Assembly (NCBI RefSeq): GCF_000940805.1
Contig: NZ_CP007142.1
Location: 2,952,593 to 3,016,592, forward strand
Direction: 5' to 3'
DNA from: Gynuella sunshinyii YC6258
GTDB lineage: Bacteria > Pseudomonadota > Gammaproteobacteria > Pseudomonadales > Natronospirillaceae
Length of the DNA: 64,000 bases
Shown: piece after piece, positions 38,183 through 47,062 of the stretch
Layout: each line of letters begins with the position of its first letter
How positions within the stretch are numbered: the stretch's first letter is position 1
Made by a program: the position numbers and the translations under genes
Notes under the pieces: model-generated
What the model saw: only the letters and a program-made list of their open reading frames with translations
Databases searched by the model: none
What the model was told of the DNA's origin: nothing

Positions 38183-39640
38183 ATGGTGAGCATCATAAAC
38201 GCCCAGAAACAACTATCCGAATGGCAGGAAAAAGAAGCGCTGCTGGAACAAATGATTCCCCTGATCGGTCGGCTGTATCGTCATAATAATGTGATCACAT
38301 CGATCTATGGTCGCAGCGTGATCAATCAGTCGGTTATCAATCTGGTGAAATCCCACCGTTTCGTGCGCCAGACTGAAGGTCATGAACTGGAACCTTCCGA
38401 TACGCTGGCCATTTTAAAAGTGTTGGATGCGTTGAATCTTGGTCCTTGCCATATCGATATCGGCAAACTGGCAATTGCTTACCGTGAATATCAGGAGACT
38501 CCTCTGTCAGACTGGTTGCGCTCACAACTGTCTGAGGTGGTAAACCAGTATCATCAAAACAATTCCGATCAGACTGCCCGGCGCAAAGATGTTGTGCTGT
38601 ATGGTTTTGGCCGTATTGGCCGGTTTCTGGCACGCATTCTGGTTGAAAAAAGCGGCGGCAGTCCACTGGCCTTACGGGCTATTGTGGTTCGCAAAAGTGG
38701 TGCTGCCAACGACCTGGTGAAACGCGCCAGTCTGTTGCGAAGAGACTCCATACATGGTTCGTTTGAAGGTACGATCAGTATTGATGAAGAAAATAATGCC
38801 ATCATTGCCAACGGCAGTTATATTCAGGTCATCTATGCCAACAGTCCGGCTGAAGTAGACTACACCAAATATGGTATCGAAAACGCCCTGGTTATCGATA
38901 ACACCGGTGTCTGGCGCGATGAGAAAGGACTCAGCCAACATCTGCAAAGTAAAGGTGTTGGCAAGGTATTGCTGACTGCACCAGGAAAAGGCGACCTGAA
39001 AAATATAGTGTATGGTATCAACCATAATACGATTGAAGAGAGTGATCGGATTGTTTCGGCGGCATCGTGTACCACGAATGCAATTACTCCGGTTCTGAAA
39101 GTCATTAACGATACTTTTGGTATACAGCACGGCCATGTGGAGACCATTCATTCATATACCAACGATCAGAACCTCATCGATAATTTTCATAAGGGTGACC
39201 GGCGTGGTCGCAGCGCGCCACTGAATATGGTTGTCACCGAAACCGGTGCTGCCAAAGCGGTGGCGAAAGCACTGCCCGAATTAAATGGCAAACTGACCGG
39301 AAATGCCATTCGGGTACCTACTCCCAATGTATCCCTTGCGATTTTGAATCTGGATCTGCTCAAGCCGGTAAGCCGGGATTCTCTGAATGAAATGTTGCGG
39401 GAGCGTTCACTGTATTCAGAGCTGAATAAACAAATCGATTTCGTAAATTCACCCGATGCGGTCTCCAGTGATTTTGTGGGTAATCGTCGTGCAGGTATTG
39501 TTGACGCCAAAGCGACCATCGTTTCCGGACATAAAGCCATCCTCTATGTATGGTACGACAACGAAGCCGGATATAGCGCTCAGGTGATGCGGCTGGTGCA
39601 AAAAATGGCCGGTATCGAATATCGTTTCTTCCCCGCGTAA
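38183..39640 (+). CDS. gap: Glyceraldehyde-3-phosphate dehydrogenase, long form
   Basis: NAD(P)-dependent GAPDH of 485 residues, about 150 longer than the usual enzyme. The N-terminal extension (~1-130: ALLEQMIPLIGRLYRHNNV, SIYGRSVINQSVIN) is shared with the pseudomonad long form. The Rossmann motif is LYGFGRIGRFLARIL, and the catalytic Cys296 is in SAASCTTNAITPV; the C-terminal WYDNEAGYSAQVMRLV is standard. I chose the ATG at 38183, which begins the extension homology after AGAGG; an in-frame ATG at 38111 is possible. In pseudomonads this isozyme is thought to serve gluconeogenesis; that is analogy. Confidence 0.9.
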   Translation: MVSIINAQKQLSEWQEKEALLEQMIPLIGRLYRHNNVITSIYGRSVINQSVINLVKSHRFVRQTEGHELEPSDTLAILKVLDALNLGPCHIDIGKLAIAYREYQETPLSDWLRSQLSEVVNQYHQNNSDQTARRKDVVLYGFGRIGRFLARILVEKSGGSPLALRAIVVRKSGAANDLVKRASLLRRDSIHGSFEGTISIDEENNAIIANGSYIQVIYANSPAEVDYTKYGIENALVIDNTGVWRDEKGLSQHLQSKGVGKVLLTAPGKGDLKNIVYGINHNTIEESDRIVSAASCTTNAITPVLKVINDTFGIQHGHVETIHSYTNDQNLIDNFHKGDRRGRSAPLNMVVTETGAAKAVAKALPELNGKLTGNAIRVPTPNVSLAILNLDLLKPVSRDSLNEMLRERSLYSELNKQIDFVNSPDAVSSDFVGNRRAGIVDAKATIVSGHKAILYVWYDNEAGYSAQVMRLVQKMAGIEYRFFPA

Positions 39641-39657
39641 ACTCTCCTGTTAAAACT

Positions 39658-39696
39658 GGGGAGTTTCTGAAAACCAACTATTTTCAGAAACTCCCC
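39658..39696 (+). terminator. Long perfect hairpin after gap
   Basis: A 16-base perfect stem (GGGGAGTTTCTGAAAA and its complement) with a seven-base loop begins 17 bases after the stop. No T run follows, so it may protect the message end or act as a factor-dependent terminator rather than an intrinsic one. Confidence 0.6.
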
Positions 39697-39828
39697 ATCG
39701 CTGATACCCATACTGTGCTGTCATCTCGCCGATTGAAATGCTGTCTAAGACTCTTGAGTTGTCATGGAAATGACATTCCTGGATTGTAGATTTCAGAGGT
39801 TTAGCTACTCAATATCTAAGAGGTACGT

Positions 39829-41886
39829 ATGAACGCTCCATTGTTCGTTCGGTGTATTCAAATCATAGGCCTGATAACTGCTCCAGTCAGCTTTACATCG
39901 GCTGCCGACAGTTTGTCCACTGTATTAAAATCCACCCATAGTTTTGAAGATATCGCCGATGCTGCTTATTGGCAGGCGGCAGATGGCCATGCTGATGGGT
40001 TGTTGATCGCATCTCTGGAAGGGGATGGTCTTGCTGTCTTTGATCAGAGTGGTTCCCTGGTGCAGCGTGATGAGCAGTTTGAAGTGGTTGGTGCGGATAT
40101 CCGTTACGGCTTCAGACCAAGACCACAATATCCAGCCATAGATATCGTCGCGGTCGGACTACCGGAGCAACAGGCATTCGGGTTTTATCACGTTACACCG
40201 GACCCGTCTGCGCCATTGCAGTTTCTGGGACAAATAAACGCAAATATTAACATGGAGGGGGTTTGTCTTTATAAAAATGTGACCACTGGCGACCTCACGG
40301 TGACTGGTTTCACCGAAGAAGGCAGCATTGTGCAGTACAAGCTGGACTATGACGGCCAGCATATCATCAGTCGGGTCCGTGACGATCAGGGGATGCCGGT
40401 ACCGGTTCGTGTGACTCAGGTTGGAGGGGAACTCAGCAGCTGCGTGGTTGATGATGAAACCGCCACATTGTTTGTTGCTGAACAGAATGTTGGCATCTGG
40501 TCATATGGTGCTGACGCGGAAAATGTCAAAGACCGGCGCCTGATTGATGTTGCCCTGCCATTGGGGCATATCGAAGAAATTGAGAATATGGATCTGGTGT
40601 ACCAGCCTGACGGTAAAGGTGTTCTAGTGGTTGCTGATGAAGGGCAGGGGTTTCTGTTATACGATCGTCAGAGCAGTCATCGGTTTCTGGGGGGCTTCAA
40701 TGTAGCTGGCTTTGAAGAGGCCAAACTGGTAACCGCCGCGACGGATGGTTTATGGTTGGGTAACACGGAAGCCGACCAACCGGTCTATGAAAAATTACCA
40801 TATGCCCGTCTGGCACCGATCAGCGATGTCCAGATCGATACCGCAATGGATTTACGGCATATGAGCATCGATGGAATATCGTTGGTTGCGGCTAGCGGTG
40901 AAACTCAAGCTGTCGATGATGATGGTGATGCTGCTGATGATCCAGCGATCTGGTTGAATGAACAAAACCCACAGCGCAGCCTGATTATCGCCACCAACAA
41001 GCAGGGTGGATTAATGGCCTATGACCTGAACGGTCAGGAAATACAGTACCTGGAAGGAGGCCGGCCCAATAACGTTGATATTCGTCTGCGGGTCAAAACC
41101 TCTGATGGTGGCAGCGTTTCCCTGGCAGCGGCTTCCAACCGGGAACTCAATACCATTGCCCTGTATACCATACAGGACACCGATGCTCCTATCCAAAAAC
41201 TCCCGGTCAAGGGTGACAATACTCATCCTGATGCGGCGGAACTGGTATCCCGGGTGGATGAAGTCTATGGACTGTGTATGGGGCAGGCAAAAGATGGTCG
41301 TACCTATGTCTTCGTGAATGGCAAGAACGGTCAGATTGAACAATGGCGTATTGAACTACACGAAGGCGATGCCAGTGGCACCCTGGTTCGAACCATGAAA
41401 GTGAACTCTCAACCGGAAGGCTGTGTGGTCGATGACCAGACACAAACGCTCTATGTTGGTGAAGAAGACCATGCAATCTGGTCGTTTAATGCTCATGAAG
41501 ACGGTAGTACTCAGGCGACTCTGGTCGCCAGCGTCGATGGCAGGACTCTGGTGGATGATATTGAGGGGCTGGCCATTTATAGCAAGGATGAGAAACGCTA
41601 TCTGCTGGCATCCAGTCAGGGCAATAACACCTATGCAGTTTATGACCTGGTTCAGAATAACCGGTATGTCGGCAGCTTTGCCATAACCGGTAATGATGAG
41701 ATAGGAGTGGACGGTACCAGCGACACGGATGGTATCGATATTATTTCTGCTGATCTCGGAGCGGGATATCCAGAGGGCATTATGGTGGCTCAGGATTGGT
41801 ATAACATTAATAAACGCTATGAGCTGGAAAATCAGAATTTTAAACTGGTTAGCTGGCAAGCTATTGCTGAGGCATTATTCAAATAA
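39829..41886 (+). CDS. Secreted two-domain beta-propeller phytase (3-phytase)
   Basis: Removes phosphate from inositol hexakisphosphate, calcium-dependent, outside the cytoplasm. It has 685 residues: signal peptide with cleavage near SFTSA-AD; a divergent propeller (~25-340); then a complete propeller (~345-685) with the family opening DAADDPAIWLNE, TNKQGGLMAYDLNGQEIQ and NNVDIRLRV, and PEGCVVDDQTQTLYVGEED. The first half keeps EGVCLYK and ELSSCVVDDETATLFVAEQ but lacks the DDPAIW calcium/phosphate motif, so it may be a helper domain, as in other tandem phytases. AGAGG lies before the ATG. It is monocistronic with its own terminator and probably serves phosphate scavenging from plant matter. 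Confidence 0.9.
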   Translation: MNAPLFVRCIQIIGLITAPVSFTSAADSLSTVLKSTHSFEDIADAAYWQAADGHADGLLIASLEGDGLAVFDQSGSLVQRDEQFEVVGADIRYGFRPRPQYPAIDIVAVGLPEQQAFGFYHVTPDPSAPLQFLGQINANINMEGVCLYKNVTTGDLTVTGFTEEGSIVQYKLDYDGQHIISRVRDDQGMPVPVRVTQVGGELSSCVVDDETATLFVAEQNVGIWSYGADAENVKDRRLIDVALPLGHIEEIENMDLVYQPDGKGVLVVADEGQGFLLYDRQSSHRFLGGFNVAGFEEAKLVTAATDGLWLGNTEADQPVYEKLPYARLAPISDVQIDTAMDLRHMSIDGISLVAASGETQAVDDDGDAADDPAIWLNEQNPQRSLIIATNKQGGLMAYDLNGQEIQYLEGGRPNNVDIRLRVKTSDGGSVSLAAASNRELNTIALYTIQDTDAPIQKLPVKGDNTHPDAAELVSRVDEVYGLCMGQAKDGRTYVFVNGKNGQIEQWRIELHEGDASGTLVRTMKVNSQPEGCVVDDQTQTLYVGEEDHAIWSFNAHEDGSTQATLVASVDGRTLVDDIEGLAIYSKDEKRYLLASSQGNNTYAVYDLVQNNRYVGSFAITGNDEIGVDGTSDTDGIDIISADLGAGYPEGIMVAQDWYNINKRYELENQNFKLVSWQAIAEALFK

Positions 41887-41897
41887 TTTCTGTTCAC

Positions 41898-41941
41898 GCT
41901 GTGTAGAGTAGAACTCTGCACAGCTCTCTCTTCTTTATTTT
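41898..41941 (+). terminator. Terminator after the phytase gene
   Basis: GCTGTG-AGAGT / ACTCT-CACAGC stem (one mismatch, AGA loop) followed by a pyrimidine-rich, T-rich stretch. The rest of the gap up to 42213 is AT-rich and must hold the cellulase promoter; no pair of hexamers stands out. Confidence 0.6.
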
Positions 41942-42213
41942 ATTCCGGAACCGGCAAAAGACTGTTTTTCGGTTCTCTGATCGCCAACGGTTGCCCGGCA
42001 TAAATGCTTCAAGATTATTTCGGATAAAACCACTTCACACTTCCAAAGTGACCTCACTTGCAGACTTGGAATAAATACCTACAAATTTTGATGTCTTGCT
42101 TACTTATGTGAAGGCTACGGCATATTCCATTTCGCACTTTAGTAATATCTCGAAAATGACCGGTAAAAAAACACCAAATAGCCGGGTTGATCAATGGGAG
42201 TGAGAATTTTTTT

Positions 42214-45198
42214 ATGAAACGCTTTGTTTATAATTCATTGTCTTTGTCTATCCTTATGGCAGTGACATTGACTTCTACAACTGCTTCTGCCAGTACAGGT
42301 AATCCCCATGTTAATCAAAATGGTTATCTGCCTAATGGTGCTAAAGTGGCCACCTATGCCAACACCTCATCATCTGCCCTGGACTGGGAATTGTGGAAGG
42401 ACGGGAACCTGGTGACATCCGGTAAAACCGTTCCCTTTGGTCAGGACGCCACCGCCGGTGAATACGTACATCAGATAGACTTTTCATCATTTACGACTGA
42501 AGGTGGTAACTACGAGCTGCATATTGGCTCGGATGTCAGTTATCCATTCATGATTGACGCTTCAGCATACACATCGCCGATGTATGATGCGTTGCGCTAC
42601 TTTTATCACAATCGCAGTGGTATCGCGATAGAGACAGCTTTTACCGGCGGTGGGCTGGGCAGTTATCAGCCAAACAGTATTTGGTCGCACCCGGCCGGCC
42701 ATATTGGTGTCAGTCCGAATAAAGGTGATAACAATGTTCAGTGCTGGCCAGGTACCTGTAACTACGCGCTGGATGTTTCTAAAGGTTGGTATGATGCTGG
42801 TGATCATGGCAAGTATGTTGTCAATGGTGGAATTTCCGCATGGAAATTACTAAACGCTTATGAGCGGGCCAAATATCAGGGTAACAATCTGAACGCCTTC
42901 GGCGATGGCATGTTGAACATTCCTGAGAGTGGTAATGGTGTGTCCGATCTACTGGACGAAGCTCGCTGGGAAGTGGAATTTTTGCTGGCCATGCAGGTAC
43001 CCGATGGTCAGGAGTTGGCTGGAATGGTCCATCATAAAATGCACGACGAGGCCTGGACAGGGTTCCCCATGGCACCCAATAACGATCCTCAGCAGCGTTA
43101 TTTGGTTCCGCCATCCACCGCAGCCACATTGAATGTCGCCGCCGTTGGTGCGCAGTGTGCCAGGATATGGGCTGATATTGACAGTGCTTTTGCCAACCGA
43201 TGTCTGACGGTAGCAAAAAAAGCCTGGGATGCCGCCATGGCACATCCAAGTGTCATTTATCAGGATGGATACAACAATGGTGGTGGTGGTTATGGTGATT
43301 CTGATGTATCCGATGAATTCGTCTGGGCCGCTGCTGAGCTCTACATTACCACTGGTGATAGCAAATATGCCGGGCAAATAGATACCACTTTGTACAGTGG
43401 TGATTGGGGTTGGGCGGATACTAAAGCAGCGGCACTTATGTCGCTGGTAACGGTCCCGACTTCGCATACCAGCAGTCTGGCTGGACAGGCACAAAATACC
43501 ATTGTGACCCTGGCAAATGAGATGATCAGTATTGCCGATGGTCAGGGCTATGAAATTCCTATTGATCAATATGGCTACTATTGGGCATCCAACAACGGCC
43601 TGGCTAATAAACTGATGCTGTTGGCTACCGCCTATGACCATACCGATGACCAGAAATATATCGACGCGTTTGCCAAAGGTGTGGATTATCTGTTTGGACG
43701 TAATGCCTTATCGCACTCCTATATCACCGGTTATGGTGAGAATGCCGCCAAACAACCTCACCACCGTTTCTGGGCTGGAGCGTTGGATAGTAACTATCCT
43801 TGGGCCCCGCCGGGTGCCATGGTTGGTGGCGCCAATGCCGGTTTGGATGATGATGAAGCCAAAAAAACCTTAAGTGGTTGTGAGAGCAAGCCGCAAACCT
43901 GCTACGTCGACCATATTTATGCCTATTCCGTAAATGAGATCACTATCAATTGGAATGGTGCATTTGCCTGGATTATGGCGTTTTACGATGACTACGCTAC
44001 CGCAGGCAGCAGCGATAACACCGGGCCGACGGTCATGATGACCACCAGTACTGTCGAGGGTGACGCTCCGCTGCTGGTCGCTTTCGATGCCACCGGTTCT
44101 GCAGATATTGACGGCGATACCCTGAGTTATACCTGGGATTTCGGTGATGGCAATGTTGCTTTTGGATTGATGGTCGAACATACCTACACCGTTGCCGGAA
44201 GTTATACCGCGACATTAACCGTAGGTGATGGACGGGGTGGGGAAGCCACTAAAACCGCTATCATCAACGTGGCTGCTGCAAACACCGGTGCACTCCCTGG
44301 GCAGGCTCTATATGAGCAGGGTTGTCTCGGCTGTCATGGTACCAAAGGCGATGGTGTTATCAGCTTTGACGCGACTAAGACAAGCTATAAAGGGCAGTCT
44401 CTGACAGACTACATCCGCGATCAGATGCCACCAAGCTCGCCTGGCTCATGTGATGCCGACTGCGCTACTCAGGTTGCGGAGTATATTCGCAGCTGGAGTG
44501 ATAACGGTTCTGGTTCCGATAACGGCGGTGATTCTGGTTCAGACAACGGTTCAGACAATGGCTCTGATAACGGCGGTGACTCTGGTTCAGATAACGGTTC
44601 AGACAATGGCTCTGATAACGGCGGTGATTCTGGTTCAGATAACGGTTCAGACAATGGCTCTGATAACGGCGGTGATTCTGGTTCAGATAACGGTTCAGAC
44701 AATGGTTCTGATAACGGCGGTGATTCTGGTTCAGATAACGGTTCAGACAATGGTTCTGATAACGGCGGTGATTCTGGTTCAGATAACGGTTCAGACAATG
44801 GCTCTGATAACGGCGGTGATTCTGGTTCCGATAACGGTTCAGACAATGGCTCTGATAACGGCGGTGACTCTGGTTCAGATAACGGTTCAGACAATGGCTC
44901 TGATAACGGCGGTGACTCTGGTTCAGATAACGGTTCAGACAATGGCTCTGATAACGGCGGTGATTCTGGTTCAGATAACGGTTCAGACGATGGCTCTGAT
45001 AACGGCGGTGACTCTGGTTCAGATAACGGTTCCGATAATGGCTCTGATAACGGCAACGATTCAAATGGTTCGGCCGGCAGTGATGGTGACAACAACTCTG
45101 AATCCGATAGCACCCAGATATCATTCGGTAGTTTTGGACATTGGATGGTACTGTTATTGGGAGGGCTGGTGCTGTCCAGACGCCGGACAGTAAAATGA
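42214..45198 (+). CDS. GH9 cellulase with PKD and c-type cytochrome domains, repeat linker and C-terminal anchor
   Basis: Secreted endoglucanase of 994 residues. Order: signal peptide (1-27, TTASAS); CelD-type Ig domain (~30-115, NPHVNQNGYLP); GH9 catalytic domain (~120-590) with Asp194/Asp197 in WYDAGDHGKYV, PHHRFWAGALD, and the acid Glu575 in VNEITINWNGAFAW. A PKD domain follows (~603-690, YTWDFGDGN). Then a small cytochrome c-like domain (~694-762) has GCLGCHG (Cys704, Cys707, His708) and a possible distal ligand Met738 in RDQMPPSSPG. After it come 11 copies of a 16-residue Ser-Asp-Asn-Gly repeat, and a tail of Gly-rich FGSFGHW, hydrophobic VLLLGGLVL and SRRRTVK. The tail resembles a GlyGly-CTERM sorting signal. 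Covalent heme implies Ccm-dependent maturation in the periplasm. The start at 42214 fits the signal peptide. Confidence 0.92.
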   Translation: MKRFVYNSLSLSILMAVTLTSTTASASTGNPHVNQNGYLPNGAKVATYANTSSSALDWELWKDGNLVTSGKTVPFGQDATAGEYVHQIDFSSFTTEGGNYELHIGSDVSYPFMIDASAYTSPMYDALRYFYHNRSGIAIETAFTGGGLGSYQPNSIWSHPAGHIGVSPNKGDNNVQCWPGTCNYALDVSKGWYDAGDHGKYVVNGGISAWKLLNAYERAKYQGNNLNAFGDGMLNIPESGNGVSDLLDEARWEVEFLLAMQVPDGQELAGMVHHKMHDEAWTGFPMAPNNDPQQRYLVPPSTAATLNVAAVGAQCARIWADIDSAFANRCLTVAKKAWDAAMAHPSVIYQDGYNNGGGGYGDSDVSDEFVWAAAELYITTGDSKYAGQIDTTLYSGDWGWADTKAAALMSLVTVPTSHTSSLAGQAQNTIVTLANEMISIADGQGYEIPIDQYGYYWASNNGLANKLMLLATAYDHTDDQKYIDAFAKGVDYLFGRNALSHSYITGYGENAAKQPHHRFWAGALDSNYPWAPPGAMVGGANAGLDDDEAKKTLSGCESKPQTCYVDHIYAYSVNEITINWNGAFAWIMAFYDDYATAGSSDNTGPTVMMTTSTVEGDAPLLVAFDATGSADIDGDTLSYTWDFGDGNVAFGLMVEHTYTVAGSYTATLTVGDGRGGEATKTAIINVAAANTGALPGQALYEQGCLGCHGTKGDGVISFDATKTSYKGQSLTDYIRDQMPPSSPGSCDADCATQVAEYIRSWSDNGSGSDNGGDSGSDNGSDNGSDNGGDSGSDNGSDNGSDNGGDSGSDNGSDNGSDNGGDSGSDNGSDNGSDNGGDSGSDNGSDNGSDNGGDSGSDNGSDNGSDNGGDSGSDNGSDNGSDNGGDSGSDNGSDNGSDNGGDSGSDNGSDNGSDNGGDSGSDNGSDDGSDNGGDSGSDNGSDNGSDNGNDSNGSAGSDGDNNSESDSTQISFGSFGHWMVLLLGGLVLSRRRTVK
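44524..45051 (+). repeat. 11 x 48-bp tandem repeat coding the cellulase linker
   Basis: Eleven in-register 48-bp units, each starting GGCGGTGA(T/C)TCTGG and coding GGDSGSDNGSDNGSDN. Copies differ only at a few silent positions and one Asn-to-Asp change (unit 10), which implies recent expansion or homogenisation. The period keeps the reading frame, so copy number can vary without loss of function. Confidence 0.97.
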
Positions 45199-45225
45199 TC
45201 TGATTTTCCAAGTACACATCCAGAT

Positions 45226-45260
45226 GGCCGGGTTGGTCCCAGACCCGGCCTTAATTCTTC
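45226..45260 (+). terminator. Terminator after the GH9 gene
   Basis: Perfect eight-base stem GGCCGGGT / ACCCGGCC with a nine-base loop, followed by TTAATTCTTC. The T run is imperfect. Confidence 0.7.
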
Positions 45261-45297
45261 AAAATCGTATCTGTCCCAGCCCCGGTTCTGAGAGCTA

Positions 45298-45326
45298 TTC
45301 CGCCTCCATGTTACAGCGCGTATAAT
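45298..45326 (+). promoter_or_regulatory. Candidate promoter of gltX
   Basis: A perfect -10 TATAAT (45321-45326) with a poor -35 TTCCGC (45298-45303) at 17-base spacing, about 40 bases upstream of the start codon. Confidence 0.55.
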
Positions 45327-45367
45327 CGGCGGCCATTTCTATCATCCAAGAGTTTGAGAGCCATTTC

Positions 45368-46867
45368 ATGACTGACGTTCGAGTTCGAATCGCCCCGTCA
45401 CCCACAGGTGATCCCCATGTCGGGACAGCATATATTGCCCTGTTCAATGCCGCATTTGCCAAAAAACATAACGGCAAGTTCATTCTTCGTATCGAAGATA
45501 CCGATCAGGCACGCAGTACTCCAGAATCGGAGCAGGCCATTTTGCGGTCGTTGAACTGGCTTGGGCTGCGTTGGGATGAAGGCCCGGATGTAGGAGGGGA
45601 GTATGGTCCCTACCGGCAAAGTGAACGTGGCAATATTTATAAAAAATATGCCGACGAACTGGTGGAAAAAGGTCACGCCTTCCATTGCTTTTGTACCTCT
45701 GAACGCCTCGATGAACTGCGCAAAAAACAGATGGAAGAGGGCAGCAATGTTACTGGCTATGATGGTCTTTGCTCGCATTTGTCACCAGAAGAAGTGCAGC
45801 AGCGTTTGAGCGCCGGTGAGAGCCATGTCGTGCGGATGAAAATCCCGACCGAGGGGCAATCAGAATTCACCGATCTGTTGCGTGGCGACATTGCCATAGA
45901 CTGGGCCCAGGTCGATATGCAGATTCTGCTCAAGAGCGATGGCATGCCGTCTTATCACCTGGCCAACGTGGTTGACGATCATCTGATGAAAGTCACTCAT
46001 GTGATGCGGGGTGAAGAATGGATATCCTCAACCCCTAAACACGTATTGTTGTATCAGTACTTTGGCTGGCAGGCACCGGTCTTTTGCCATTTTCCTTTAT
46101 TGCGTAATGCAGATAAGAGCAAACTGAGTAAGCGTAAGAATCCGACCAGCATTGATTATTACCGTCGGATGGGAATTCTGCCTGAAGCCCTGTTGAACTA
46201 CCTGGGCATGATGGGTTGGTCCATGCCTAACGGCGAAGAAAAGTTCGACTTTGCCGCCATGGTGGAAAACTTCGACATTTCCCGAATGTCTCTGGGTGGA
46301 CCGGTGTTTGATCAGGAAAAACTGAGCTGGCTGAATGGTCGTTATATTCGTGAAAACCATACTCCTGAACAACTGGCCAAGGTTTTGGGTGAATGGGCTT
46401 ACAACCCGGAGTACTTCATGCAGTTTATGCCGCTGGTTCAGGAGCGGATAGAAAAACTGTCCGATGTGGCACCACTGGTCGCCTTTTTCTTTTCCGGATT
46501 GCCAGCCATCACGCCGGAGAGCTTTGCCAGTATCAAGCTGGAACCGGAAATGTTACAGAAAACCCTGCAGTTTTTACTGTGGAAACTCGAAAGCGAGCGG
46601 CACTGGAACAAAGACAGCATCATGGCCGATGTTAAACATATTGCAGCCGCGTTAGATCTGAAAATGCGTGATGTCATGGCTCCTATCTTCGTATCCATTA
46701 CGGGATCAACTGCATCAGTCTCTGTATTGGATGCGATGGAGATCATTGGTCCTGACCTAACTCGCGCCCGGTTGCGTCACGCGCTGGTGGTCACAGGCCT
46801 GCCATCCAAAAAGGGGTTGAAGAAATTGGAGAAGGAATATCAGCAGATTGATTCTTTCATGGACTAA
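45368..46867 (+). CDS. gltX: Glutamyl-tRNA synthetase
   Basis: Charges tRNA-Glu. It is a class I synthetase of 499 residues. The HIGH-type motif is in [18 protein letters not shown], and the KMSKS-type loop is [19 protein letters not shown] and the C-terminal anticodon-binding helices are present. There is a single gltX with no sign of the shorter GluQRS form. tRNA-Ala follows 119 bases downstream under its own promoter, an arrangement also seen in Pseudomonas. Confidence 0.97.
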   Translation: MTDVRVRIAPSPTGDPHVGTAYIALFNAAFAKKHNGKFILRIEDTDQARSTPESEQAILRSLNWLGLRWDEGPDVGGEYGPYRQSERGNIYKKYADELVEKGHAFHCFCTSERLDELRKKQMEEGSNVTGYDGLCSHLSPEEVQQRLSAGESHVVRMKIPTEGQSEFTDLLRGDIAIDWAQVDMQILLKSDGMPSYHLANVVDDHLMKVTHVMRGEEWISSTPKHVLLYQYFGWQAPVFCHFPLLRNADKSKLSKRKNPTSIDYYRRMGILPEALLNYLGMMGWSMPNGEEKFDFAAMVENFDISRMSLGGPVFDQEKLSWLNGRYIRENHTPEQLAKVLGEWAYNPEYFMQFMPLVQERIEKLSDVAPLVAFFFSGLPAITPESFASIKLEPEMLQKTLQFLLWKLESERHWNKDSIMADVKHIAAALDLKMRDVMAPIFVSITGSTASVSVLDAMEIIGPDLTRARLRHALVVTGLPSKKGLKKLEKEYQQIDSFMD

Positions 46868-46919
46868 TGTCCCGGGCGGAGCTTTTTGCCCAACTTATTG
46901 AAATTACTAAGAAAAATAG

Positions 46920-46948
46920 TTGACATGCCTGAGGCTCGTAACTAATAT
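46920..46948 (+). promoter_or_regulatory. Strong promoter of tRNA-Ala
   Basis: Consensus TTGACA (46920-46925), 17-base spacer, TAATAT (46943-46948), with a fairly GC-rich start region after it. This is the best sigma-70 match in the window and sits about 39 bases before the mature tRNA. Confidence 0.88.
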
Positions 46949-46986
46949 ACGCAGCCTCTTGAGGGCACTCAAGAGATACCTGAAAA

Positions 46987-47062
46987 GGGGCTATAGCTCA
47001 GCTGGGAGAGCGCCTGCTTTGCACGCAGGAGGTCTGCGGTTCGATCCCGCATAGCTCCACCA
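46987..47062 (+). tRNA. tRNA-Ala (anticodon TGC)
   Basis: A 76-base cloverleaf: acceptor GGGGCTA / TAGCTCC (one G-T pair), D-arm with AGCTGGGAGAGC, anticodon stem CCTGC / GCAGG with loop TTTGCAC, T-arm with GGTTCGATCC, and encoded CCA. It is not part of an rRNA operon here. Confidence 0.98.

Noticed and set aside
44465-45217. Long open frames in other phases and on the reverse strand across the cellulase repeat (Ser-Glu-Pro or Asn-His-Arg repeats)
   Set aside because: Stop-free shadow frames caused by the 48-bp repeat; the GH9 frame is the real one. The same applies to the 36-bp array at 48590-49266.
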